Origin: Chrysochromulina tobinii
Lineage: Eukaryota; Haptophyta; Prymnesiales; Chrysochromulinaceae
DNA length: 17,377 bases
Assembly: GCA_001275005.1 (NCBI GenBank)
Contig: JWZX01002927.1
Coordinates: 1 to 17,377 of the forward strand
Direction of reading: 5' to 3'
Shown: positions 7,765 through 16,607 of the stretch, in pieces
Numbering within the stretch: the stretch's first letter is position 1
How the letters are laid out: each line of letters starts with the position of its first letter
The notes under the pieces: model-generated
Databases searched by the model: none
The model's input: the letters and a program-made list of their open reading frames with translations, nothing else
What the model was told of the DNA's origin: nothing
Made by a program: the position numbers and the translations under genes

Positions 7765-9693
7765 TCAATTATATTCAACCGCCACAGCTACCGACTCTGC
7801 AAGGCTGATCGTGGCGTGCTGCCACTGCGACGGCACGTATAACACATCACCCGGCCTCTGAATCACGTCGAGCCACGGCGGCAAAGGTTCGCTGCCTACA
7901 AGCGCGGCCCGGTGTCGGGGATCCGCGCTTCCATGCCGAAGGGTGGAGAAGTATTCCAGCGCTGGTTGCAGCGTGAAGGTGGCATGAGCTGGTGGGACGA
8001 GGGCCCAGCGCCGTATGCCCACCACAAGAGCATTGTACGCCGTGCCATGGAAGTGAGGGTGAGCTCCTGCCAGGGCAGGGGAGACGGAGAGCTGTTGCAA
8101 AACGGCGCCGTCGACGCCGCCGGGCAGGCCGTCGACGCGCAGTACGGCTGGATGGGGCGTCACGTCCTCGCCCAGCGACGTGCTCAGCAGCCGTCCGCCA
8201 TCGAAGACGAAAGGCGGCGGCTGTGACGCGCCCCTCGGCGTTCTTGTGCTGTTCTCGTCGGTGCCTGCCTCGACGAGCATGCTCTCCAGAAAGTCGGCGA
8301 GAGTGGGCCGCGCCCTGGCGGCCCCGCCAACCCCAGGCTGGTATGGCATCGAGGAGAGCTCGACTGGCAGCCTGCCTGCCTCACTCGTTCGGAGATACGA
8401 TCTGGTCCATCGTCGGGAGGGCGATGCGAGGGCGGCCCACGCCGCGGTGGCGTTGCTGAGGAGCACAGGCTGCCCTCTCGATTCGAACCGTTCCACAAAG
8501 TCTGCACGTGTCAGCTGCCGCGCGTCCACTACGGGCACCTGTGCCATCGGGGGGTGCGCGAAGCGCGCGCCTGCGTCACTGAGTCCTGCGAGCGACGCAC
8601 GCGCCATTGTGCGCCATCCAGCCTCGCACACGCCGCCCACGACGGCGCGGCTCGCCTCTCCGGCGTCTTCGCTGTCGATGACACCGTCGGCGGCGTCGGC
8701 GTCGGCATCGCCAGCATCGACTGCGCTGGAGGTGGAGGCGCTGGAGGTGGAGGCGCTGGAGGTGGAGGCCCCAGGTCCAATGTTGTTCTCCCAGAGAGTG
8801 TTCACGGTGCGTCCAAAGGCATCTTTGGCCTCGAGCGCGTCCACGCCCATCGCGTCCACCCAAACGGCCAAGGCCTCGCGGTGGCCTCGCGCGGCCGTCA
8901 GGTGGCCGCAGAGTGCGCCCGACTCTTCCTCGGCTAGCCAGCCGGAGGCGCCGTGTTTGAGAAGCAGATCGATGGCGCTCGCGCGACCAGCTCGGCAAGC
9001 GTGGTGCAGCGGCGAGAGACCCCGCCCATCTCGCGAATCGAGCCATGCTGTACCGAGCGCCGAGCCATGCTCCAGAAAGGCAGCCAGGTCGTCCGCCCCG
9101 ATCGCCATGTTCAAGTTACGGACGCTCACGTGCCCGCCGGCGAGAGGTATCGCCACCCCGATGTGTTTGCCTACTACTGCGATGCTGGCCGGATCATCGC
9201 CTAGCAGCAAGCGCCGCGCGATGCCGGGCGCTTTGGCCTGCGCCGCCGAGTGCAAAAGTGTTTGGCCGTACGTGTCGCGTTCGGCGAGGCAACCGAGCGC
9301 AGCGTCCCGAGACATGCTTTTGAGCAAGAGCGACATGGACTGGATGAGACGGTAGTGAGCCGCATCAAAGATCGGGCATCCACGTGCCGCGCTGCCCTCG
9401 GCACTAAGGAGAAGGCGCAGGATCTTGTGACGGTTATCAAGGGCGCGCTGCAAGTCAGCCGGGGTACTCTTTAAAGCCGACAGAGGGCCTGGTTGCGATA
9501 CAAGCAAAAACTCCGCATGCAAGGCGCGGTGAATGATTGTCATTTCCTGCTTGTCAGCTGTGCTCGCGATGAGTGTGCTCCAGGATCCACTCCCTGCCAT
9601 AGCCATGGACTCAAGGAGCCCGACGTCACCACGCAGCACGGCGATGCTCAGGGCCTGCTGCTGACGTCGCATCGTCGACGCGGTCGTCGGCAT
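7765..9693 (-). CDS. Ankyrin-repeat protein with C-terminal JmjC (cupin) domain
   Basis: Seen: 642 codons from the ATG at 9693; the frame runs to 9786 but has no earlier ATG, and a second Met lies at 9672. Residues ~10-300 hold degenerate ankyrin repeats (YGQTLLHSAAQAKAPGIARRLL; GLSPLHHACRAGRASAIDLLLKHGA). A Ser/Thr/Asp-rich linker with three ASTSS units follows (~309-340). From ~380 to the end is a JmjC-type domain: VVDARQLTRADFVERF, then HPHFHGTAYNALVVGIRRWALVPP, then GDVLYVPSQWQHATISL. Known: JmjC enzymes use an HxD/E...H triad and 2-oxoglutarate to hydroxylate or demethylate proteins. Here the first pair reads HxH (H547/H549), as I recall for the JMJD8-type branch. Inference: a protein hydroxylase or non-catalytic JmjC, with ankyrins binding the target. 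The substrate and compartment are unknown. It starts only 105 bp after the ABCC stop on the same strand. Confidence 0.82.
   Translation of the reverse strand: MPTTASTMRRQQQALSIAVLRGDVGLLESMAMAGSGSWSTLIASTADKQEMTIIHRALHAEFLLVSQPGPLSALKSTPADLQRALDNRHKILRLLLSAEGSAARGCPIFDAAHYRLIQSMSLLLKSMSRDAALGCLAERDTYGQTLLHSAAQAKAPGIARRLLLGDDPASIAVVGKHIGVAIPLAGGHVSVRNLNMAIGADDLAAFLEHGSALGTAWLDSRDGRGLSPLHHACRAGRASAIDLLLKHGASGWLAEEESGALCGHLTAARGHREALAVWVDAMGVDALEAKDAFGRTVNTLWENNIGPGASTSSASTSSASTSSAVDAGDADADAADGVIDSEDAGEASRAVVGGVCEAGWRTMARASLAGLSDAGARFAHPPMAQVPVVDARQLTRADFVERFESRGQPVLLSNATAAWAALASPSRRWTRSYLRTSEAGRLPVELSSMPYQPGVGGAARARPTLADFLESMLVEAGTDENSTRTPRGASQPPPFVFDGGRLLSTSLGEDVTPHPAVLRVDGLPGGVDGAVLQQLSVSPALAGAHPHFHGTAYNALVVGIRRWALVPPAHATFTLQPALEYFSTLRHGSADPRHRAALVGSEPLPPWLDVIQRPGDVLYVPSQWQHATISLAESVAVAVEYN
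8726..8770. repeat. 15-bp tandem repeat, 3 copies, coding
   Basis: Three 15-bp units encode ASTSS three times (minus strand) in the linker between ankyrin repeats and JmjC domain; the third unit differs at its last base. Confidence 0.93.
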
Positions 9694-9798
9694 TCGGCAA
9701 CATGTGTGGCTCGTCGCGCGCGGGCAAACTTTGCCAAAAATGGTCGCTACCGGTACAGTACATGTTTCCCTTTTAATAGTTGGCAATGTTCCCTGACT

Positions 9799-12700
9799 CT
9801 ACTGCACCGGCGCTAACCTCGATTTGGCCGCGGCACGCAGCCGCTCCGCTGCCGCGCCGGTCCCGACGAGCGCCGAGAACATCGATTCGGGCCGCTCGAG
9901 CAATTCGGCTGGCCGACCCGACTCGGCGACGCAGCCCGCAGCCATGAGGAGGAGGAGGTCGTAGTCGATGATGGTATCGAGCCGATGGGCAATGGTCAAG
10001 ATCGTCGAGTGCGGGAAGCGGCTGCGTAGCACGCGCTGGATCACGGCGTCGGTTGCAAAGTCGACATTCGCCGTGGCTTCGTCCAGTAGGAGAAGTTTCG
10101 ACCCGCGGAGCAGCGCACGGGCGAGCATGACGAGCTGCCGCGTGCCACTCGAAAGATTGGCTCCGGCCTCCGCCACCTGATGGTGGACTCCCTCACCACT
10201 CCCGGCGAGCCGATGCCAGTCGACCTCGGCAAGCACAAGCTCGAGCTCTGCGTCGGTGTGCTCCCCAAATGGGTCCAAATTCGAGCGAAGCGAGCCGGTC
10301 CACAAGATGGCGTCCTGGGGGATGAAAGTGATGGCGCGTCGGAGCGTACGCAGCCCGAGAGTGCTGATGTCGACGCCGTCGATGGTGATGTGCCCCGACG
10401 AGAGGGGTGTGAGCCGCAGTAGTGCCACCGAGAGCGAAGACTTACCTGCAAGCAGCAGTAGCACTCAGAGGCACTCAAGAGGCACTCAGCGTCACTCAAG
10501 TGGCACTCAAGTGGCACTCGGGTGGCACTCAGAGGGAAGTCTCACCCGCGCCGCTGCGCCCGACGACGGCGGCCTTGATGCCCCCTGTGAAGGCAAAGTC
10601 CGCACCGTCGAGGGCAAGGGGAAGCCCCGGCCGGTAGCGCATGCGCACCTCTGCAAAGCGCACGGCCGCCGCCTCAGGCCAACCGCGCTGTATGAGTGCA
10701 GCGTCCGTTGGCTCCGTTGCGGCGGCCTCTTGGGGCAGCTTTGTGTAACTCAGCGCGCGCTCGACGCTCACAAAGTTGTTTTGGACCTCCGCCCACATGC
10801 GGAAACCCCATTGAAAGAGGGAGGTGGTCTGCACCACGTAGGTGAGCGAGAGTGCCGCGATCGACGGTTCACCTAGGGCCTCGCGGAAGATGATCACGCA
10901 CAGCGCGACCGAGAGCGTGATGCAGCAGGTAAGCACGTCGAGCCGCGCGGCGAACCAGCGGTTGGAAGCCGTCCACAGAAAGTGGGCTCGGTGGTTGAGG
11001 TCGAGCCGTTGGACCAGGCGGGCTTCGAACTCGCGCTGAAGCCCAAACGCACGGATCGAGGTGACGCCCTGCAACGTCTCGGTGTAGAGGCTGAAGAGCG
11101 GGCCGGACGAGGCTTTTTCGATGCGCTTCAGCTGGTTGGCCGTCAATTGCAAGTAGTTCGTCAGCTCTCGAAAGACATAGAACACCACGGGCGCGATCGT
11201 GAGCGCTGCGGGTGCGGCGATGGCCGAGACGATCACGGCCGAGCTCACAATCGTCAGGCACTTGAGAAATCCAGCGAGCGCGATGGGCAACAGCTCGTCG
11301 AGCGTATCCATATCCTTCGAGAAGACGTTGAGGAGTAGCCCGAGAGGACTCGTGTCGAAGAAGCTCTTGGGCGCGCGTAGCACGCGAGCAAGCACTTCGG
11401 CGTGGATGCGCGATGCGGCCGAGATGACGCGAGTGAACGAGAGCGCGTAGGCGACGCCGAGGCCGACTGTCGTGCCGGTGAGCCCCGCGTACAGCGCCGC
11501 GCCCTCGATGCGCTGTCCGAAGGTGATCCAACGGCCGAGAGACCAGTCCGCAAGCGCACGGCACACGGCGAGGCAAAGGAAAGTCAGGGTGATCGCCAGG
11601 CACCCCAAGCCGCCCAGATGGCGCAAGTAGAAGCGCCTCGCCTCCCCCGGCTGGTTAGCACGCCCCATCTCCGCGGCGCTTGCTCCGGCGGACCCTGAGC
11701 TGGGCGAGCCAGCGGCTGGCTTGCCGGCCATCGCTGTCGACGAGCCGGCTGGCATTGCAGCCGCCTCTGAAGGAGCCGATGGAAGAACGCCCGCAGCTGC
11801 CTTGGGCGGCGCGAGCATGCTCAAAGGCTCGGTGGCTGTTGCTTTCGCATCAGGCTCAACGACTGCAGGTGCTGCATCGGGCGCCGCTTCGAGCTCAACG
11901 GATGCAGGTTTTGTATCGGCCGGACTCAGAGCAGGCGTGGGATGTCCAGCGGCGATGAGCAAGCCCTGGGCGGCGAGGTCTGCCGGTGTGCCCTGTGCAA
12001 GACCCGCCCATGAGCGAGCAAGACAACCTGGTCGGCGAGCTCATGTACGAACTGGAGCTGATGCGACGCGAGCACCACCGTGCAGCCGAGCGTACGCCGT
12101 GCGACGCGAAGGAGCGCCACGTCGACCAGATGGTGCGCCATGTGCATGTCCACCGCACTCAGAGGGTCGTCCAGCAGCAGCAGCGCCGGCTTGCCATACA
12201 GCGCGCGTGCCAACGAGATTCGCGCCTTCTGGCCCCCAGAGACGGTGACACCTCTCTCTCCGATCTCGGTCCGGTCGCCTGTGGGGAAGCTGGCGAGGTC
12301 GACCCCGAGGCAGACACACCCGAGCACCTCGGAATACCAAGCTTCGTCAAACGCACGCCCAAGTAGGATGTTGTCTCTAACAGACGCGTTCACGATCCAG
12401 GCGTGCTGTGGCACGTAGCCGATGCCACCCTCGGTGGACACGCGCAGGCCTCCCGAGCACACGAGCATCTCGCCGAGCAGCAGCTGGAGCACCGAGCTCT
12501 TGCCGCTTCCTACCTCGCCGATGAGCAGGCACAGCTGCCCCGCCTTGACGCTCATGCTGAGATTCGTCAGAGCAAAAGGCTCTTCGCCGTCCGCGGCGCT
12601 GGTGCTAGCACTGGCACTGCCGTTGGTGTTGGCAGCGTCGGACGAGGTACCATTAGCGGTGGCAGCATCGGAAGAGGTGCCGTTGGCAGTAGCCGCGGAA

Positions 12701-14301
12701 GTGCCCACAAGAACTTCAACCCTCGGGAGCTCGGTTTGCGAGATCGGGAGCTCGGTTTGCGAGGTCGGGAGCTCGGTTTGCGAGTTCGGGAGCTCGGTTT
12801 GCGAGGTCGGGAGCTCGGTTTGCCTGCTCTCTTCAGAACCCTCTGCCGATGCCGCCACGGGCCCTGGCTTGGCCGGATCGGCTGGCTTCTTGGGTGACCG
12901 GGTGACTTCGACGCCAGCCCTGGACGTGGCTACCGTAGTCGACGGGCGCTCGAGAGTCCAAGTGGCCGTCACCGCGTCCAACCTGATCATCTCACCCTGC
13001 AAGGCCTGCTGGAGTTTCCAGAAGGCGTGGCTCAATAGCGGCGGCGTGGCACAGCCCGTCGCCTCCGGCAGCAGCAAGAAGCGCTCGCAGCGCCGGAAGG
13101 AGACGCTTGCTTCGTCAAAGGACTTGACCGCGCGCGGGAACACGTTGAACTGCTTCACGAGCACATTGCAGAGGCCGAGGACCGCATATGCGCGCTCGAT
13201 GCTCAGGGCGGCGCTCTCGCGCGCATCATCGATGGCATAGCGGGTGACAAGCACAAGGAAGGTGGCCAAGCCAGGCGCGAAGAAGATCAGCGCCTCGAGC
13301 GTCGAAAGCAGCGCGAGGCCACGCCAGATCAGACGTTCCTCGGAGGCGCGGAGCTTCTGCACGCGACGTGCGAGCGCATCCTCCCACGCGTTCACCTTGA
13401 GCGACTCGCTGCCCGCGAGCACGTCGTGCATGAGCTTAACACGCTGGTCCGTCTGGCGCGCAATGTGCGAGCGCAGCCCGGCGATCTTGCTGCCCACGTA
13501 CCTGTGGGGAGAAGGGAGGGACGCCGTGGTGAGCACTTGCATGCGAGTGCAGCCCGGCGATCTGGCTACCCAAATCCGGCGATCTCGTACCGCTGCATGT
13601 AGAAGATGACTACGAGGAAGGCGAGCCCGGGGAAGGTAGCCACGTCCACCAATAGGTAGAGCATCACGCCTAGGATGAAGACGCACAGCGGAGCGTACCA
13701 AAGCAGATGGAAGAATGTGAACGGCATCTCGAGGCGATTGGCGTCCACGGCGACGAGATTGGTCGCCGATGCCGCGCTCGTTTGGAGCAGCGCCGCATTG
13801 CCCAGCTGCAGTGTCTTTGCATACACAGCGGCGCTCAGGGCGATACGCGCGCGCATGCCCACTCGCGCGCCACCCCAAAGCACCTGCTGGATGGAGACGG
13901 CGGCGGCAAGCGCGGCGAAGCTGAGCAGAATCGCGAGCCCATAGAGCCACGCGAGGTCGTCGAAGGTGCCCAGGCGCATCGCACGCACGAGCGCCGCTAT
14001 GATGAGGGGCTGCGAGAAGTTGGCGACCGCGTCAATGAGGTTCCACAGACCGATGAGGTAGAAGCGCGGCGAGAGCAGCCCGATGATGGTCTGTCGCACG
14101 TGCCCTGCCACTGCCGTCGGCGTTTGCTGCGCGCAGCGCCCACCTCAAACGGAAGGCCTCTAGCATCTCGGCAGCGCTGTCCTCGGGCGGCAGTGCGGGC
14201 AGCGTGTCCGCCTCAATCTTGCCTCGCCGGCGCATGATGGGCGACATCCAGAAGTGGTAGAGCTCGGAGAGCACCCCAATGCGCAGACGTACGATCGGCA
14301 T
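9799..14301 (-). CDS. ABCC-family (MRP-type) full ABC transporter, multi-exon, two frame breaks
   Basis: Exons, 5' to 3': 14301-13591, 13501-10546, 10445-9799. Order: TMD1-NBD1-TMD2-NBD2, no TMD0, so the short MRP layout; expected about 1,440 residues. N-terminus [12 protein letters not shown]...LPALPPED is typical of the family. NBD1: Walker [10 protein letters not shown] (12519-12493), signature VSGGQ (12243-12229), Walker [14 protein letters not shown]-loop ASHQLQ. NBD2: Walker A GRSGAGKSSL formed across an intron, signature LSSGTRQ (10155-10135), Walker [14 protein letters not shown]-loop TIAHRLD. Known: ABCC pumps export glutathione conjugates and other organic anions; NBD1 usually has Asp instead of catalytic Glu, as here. 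Odd: the frame must shift near 14103-14105 and near 11998; a repeat-rich insert (12616-12828) precedes NBD1. The start could also be the ATG at 14433. If the breaks are real, this is a pseudogene. Confidence 0.85.
10446..10545 (-). other. ABCC intron 2 (100 bp, phase 1), splits the NBD2 Walker A motif
   Basis: Donor GTGAGA at 10545, acceptor CTTGCAG ending at 10446. Splicing joins GCG-G to GT-AAG and restores GRSGAGKSSL; unspliced, the frame reads GAGETSL and stops. The interior is made of about seven 9-12-bp units of the GAGTGCC type. Its two ends resemble the start of the next exon (see findings). Confidence 0.93.
10461..10534. repeat. Degenerate 9-12-bp tandem repeat inside the ABCC intron
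   Basis: About seven units of the form GCACTCA-AG-(A/T)G on the plus strand (GAGTGCC on the transcribed strand), period 9 to 12, filling most of the 100-bp intron. Confidence 0.88.
12616..12828. repeat. Coding tandem repeats between ABCC TMD1 and NBD1
   Basis: Two arrays. At 12724-12828, five 21-bp units encode QTELPTS-like heptads (minus strand). At about 12616-12700, imperfect 30-bp units encode [10 protein letters not shown]-like decapeptides. Both lie in the linker just before the first nucleotide-binding domain, where length variation should be tolerated. Confidence 0.92.
13466..13572. repeat. 31-bp direct repeat: exon copy and intron copy
   Basis: 13466-13496 (exon 2) and 13542-13572 (intron 1) match at 28 of 31 positions without gaps, 76 bp apart. 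The exon copy encodes [11 protein letters not shown]; the intron copy, in the same phase, would read [10 protein letters not shown]. Confidence 0.95.
13502..13590 (-). other. ABCC intron 1 (89 bp, phase 2)
   Basis: Donor GTACGAG at 13590, acceptor CCCCACAG ending at 13502. Splicing joins MQ-R to [24 protein letters not shown], which restores the conserved ABCC stretch before the KxxAWE region; without it the upstream frame meets TAG. The intron holds a diverged copy of the following exon (see findings). Confidence 0.92.
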
Positions 14302-14717
14302 TGTGCGGCACACGCGTCTCTGTGTGTGAACGTGAACACGACACACTGTCATATTTGCGGCCCCCTGAGCCCTGTGCTCAGAGATATGGAAGCAGCTTGA
14401 AATCACGTGTCTGATTCTACCGGAACCGTTCATACTATCCCCAAATACAATTGTAATCGTCTACATGTGTACTCAGTTCATCTTGTAGGCCCCATATTAT
14501 CGTCTACAAGCAAGCAACGTCTACATGTGAACTTCAGTTCATGTTGTAGAGGCTCCTTTCCCTTGTATATACCCGGTACCTGGAAAAAGATAGAGAAAAT
14601 AGACGCTCTGAAAATAGATGCATAGCCCCCACAGTGCGTTCCGGGTACATAGAAGCGTCCCATGCCTTTTTTGGTCTGCGCCACTCGGTGCCCTCGTGAT
14701 TCCCGACGTTCTCGACA
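14302..14717. promoter_or_regulatory. Divergent promoter region (ABCC / amine oxidase)
   Basis: The 416 bp between divergent start codons, partly AT-rich and unlike its neighbours. TATATA at 14566-14571 lies about 150 bp ahead of the oxidase ATG and could be its TATA box. Two near-copies of a 31-32-nt imperfect palindrome lie at 14458 and 14518. A direct word GAAAATAGA(C/T)GC occurs twice near 14595-14620. Confidence 0.5.
14458..14549. repeat. Direct repeat of an imperfect palindrome, 2 copies
   Basis: 14458-14488 and 14518-14549 align with one gap and a few mismatches. Each begins CGTCTACATGTG and ends TTGTAG. The second folds as CTACATGTGAACT / TC / AGTTCATGTTGTAG with one bulge. Confidence 0.85.
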
Positions 14718-16607
14718 ATGATGCCCAAAGCCTTTCGTGCGATGGCTCTGCTCGTCATCTCGTGCGACCTGGTCGCAACTGTCAAAGTCATCGTCGTCGG
14801 TGCGGGCACATCGGGTCTCGCCGCGGCGCGTACTCTGATCGACACGTGGGATGCTACTGCAAACGGAGGACCCCTGGAGCTCACGGTGCTCGAAGCTGGG
14901 ACTCGCATTGGTGGCCGCGTGTGGACGCTGAATGCTGACGAGGCGGGTGCGGCCTGGACCACCGCCGGCGCTCTGGGAGCACCGACAGACATGGGTGCCA
15001 GCTGGATCCACGGGAGCAATCTGTCGCATCCGATCACCAAGATCGCGACGGCCCTGGGCCTTGCTGAGGGTGCCGGTCTCGTGAGGACACGCAACAGTTT
15101 GGCCGAACTTCAACTCTGCTCCGGCCAGACCTCGAGCTGTCCGTCAGTCTCTGACGACAAGTACACCGTGTACCAGTCGCTGATCGCCCAAGCACAGCGG
15201 GATGCGGAGGCTGCGAACTCGGACAAGTCGTTGTGGGAGGCGCTCTCCGGCCTCTCGGAATTGGACCAATCTCGCTCCTCGGACCTGTTCCAGTTCCACC
15301 TCGCCTCCTCCGCCGAGTTCAACACCGCCGGGCCGGCCAGCGAGCTCTCCGCCTTGTTCTATAATGATGACTCCAAATATAAGGGCAGTGAGCTCGTTTG
15401 GGCACAGGGGTACAAGACGATGTACGAGGCGCTGCAGAGCGGCGCCGTCCGGGTGACTGACGGCTCGAGCCCCCTACAGGTGACCGCCGTGGAGGCCGGC
15501 AGCCGCAATCCCATCAGTGTCACGTACAACAAGCGCGTCAGGGACGTGTCGTACAACAGCGCGGAAGTTGTGCTGACGACTGAAGACAACGCCGTGTACC
15601 GCGCTGATTACGCGATCATAACGGTCCCCCTCGGCGTGCTCAAGAGCTCCGACGCGAGCAGCCAAGTCACATTCAGCCCGGCGCTGCCGCCAGCCACGGC
15701 GAATGGCATCGCTCAGCTCGGATTCGGCAACGTGGTCAAGGTCGCCCTCTTGTTTCCTTCCGCCTGGTGGCCGACAGGCGCGCACTATTACGGCCTCGCC
15801 CAGGCTGGCGAGCCCGACCGCGGCCTCTTCACCTACTACCTGAACGTCCATGCGCTGTCGACCAAACCTGTGCTCATGACGTTTGCATTGGGCGGGGCTG
15901 CCGACGTGGCAGAGGGGATGACCAACGCCGAGATGTGGACGAAGGTATGCTCTCCCTTGCCCCTCGCCGGGGCGACGAGCGCGAAACCTCTCACGATCTC
16001 CCGCGCATCTCCCCCGCATCTTTCCCGCAGATCCGGGCGAATCTGGTCAAGATCATGCCGAGTGATGTCACGGTCCCGACGACTGCTCCTGAGATCATCC
16101 GCTCGAATTGGCGCGCCAATCCTCTTGCAAAGGGCGCGTACACGTTTGTCAAAGTCGGTGCGTCGGCAGAGCCATCTCCGCCGCCGTGCGGGTACATGTC
16201 GTGCCGTTCTCCCCACCCTCCCCTGAGCTGCCCCGAGTGTGGCAGGTACGCCAAACGGAAAGGCAACCATCACGAGCGCCTTTGGCGGCAGTGTCGGAGG
16301 GAGACTCTTCTTTGCAGGCGAGCACACTTCGGCGTTATACAGAGGGACCGTCCACGGCGCGTTCCAGTCTGGGCAGGTGCCCATCTCCACGCGCCTGTCT
16401 CGATCTCCCACGCGCTTCACCTCCCTTGATCTCGACCTACGCATCTCCCCTGCACACCTCACCTCCCACATGCGTCTCCCTCGCCCCCTTTTGTTACCTG
16501 CTCAGGAAGCGGCTCGCGCGGTCAAGGCCTCGCGCCCTACTCAGGTAGCGGCTCGCGCGGTCAAGGCCGAGAAGCGTCTTGACGCACGCCTCGTGCCCTT
16601 CCTGTGA
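14718..16607 (+). CDS. FAD-dependent amine (polyamine) oxidase, four exons
   Basis: Exons 14718-15944, 16031-16157, 16246-16376, 16506-16607; joined length 1,587 nt, 528 codons plus stop, all junctions GT-AG. Seen: a hydrophobic leader (FRAMALLVISCDLVAT), dinucleotide-binding VVGAGTSG (G28, G30, G33), VLEAGTRIGGRVW (E59, GGR 65-67), GASWIHG (93-99), FGNVVKVALLFPSAWW with K341, GAYTFVKVG, and the C-terminal FAD motif GGRLFFAGEHTSALYRGTVHGAFQSGQ. Known: this family (maize PAO, spermine oxidase, LSD1 fold) oxidises secondary amines of spermine/spermidine, giving H2O2 and an aldehyde; the Lys in this position is conserved near the flavin N5. Inference: a secreted or vesicular polyamine oxidase. 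There is no SWIRM domain, so it is not LSD1. Exon 4 carries a tandem duplication. The ATG at 14721 is an alternative start. Confidence 0.9.
15945..16030 (+). other. Amine oxidase intron 1 (86 bp, phase 0)
   Basis: AAG/GTATGC donor and TTTCCCGCAG acceptor. Joins EMWTK to IRANLVKIMP. The unspliced frame becomes Arg/Ser-rich nonsense. The 3' half is strongly pyrimidine-rich. Confidence 0.92.
16158..16245 (+). other. Amine oxidase intron 2 (88 bp, phase 1)
   Basis: Donor GTGCGT, acceptor GTGTGGCAG. Joins TFVKVG to TPNGKATITSAFGG and links the AYTF strand to the C-terminal FAD motif. Confidence 0.9.
16377..16505 (+). other. Amine oxidase intron 3 (129 bp, phase 0, no in-frame stop)
   Basis: CAG/GTGCCC donor; polypyrimidine tract and CTGCTCAG acceptor. 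The length is divisible by three and has no stop in frame, so retention would add 43 residues after SGQ. Family alignment (SGxxAA) supports removal. Confidence 0.8.
16501..16568 (+). repeat. 39-bp-period duplication across the last splice acceptor
   Basis: 16501-16529 and 16540-16568 match at 28 of 29 positions. Both begin CTCAG, so the duplication copied the 3' splice site with the start of exon 4; the second copy reads CTCAG/GT. Confidence 0.93.

Noticed and set aside
8180-9355. 391-codon open frame on the plus strand opposite the ankyrin/JmjC gene
   Set aside because: It is Ser/Ala/Arg-rich low-complexity sequence; the minus strand holds recognisable ankyrin and JmjC motifs.
11993-12003. 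An 11-nt GT...AG segment (and a 7-nt one near 14105) as micro-introns that repair the ABCC frame
   Set aside because: They are far shorter than the other introns here; a single-base indel is simpler.
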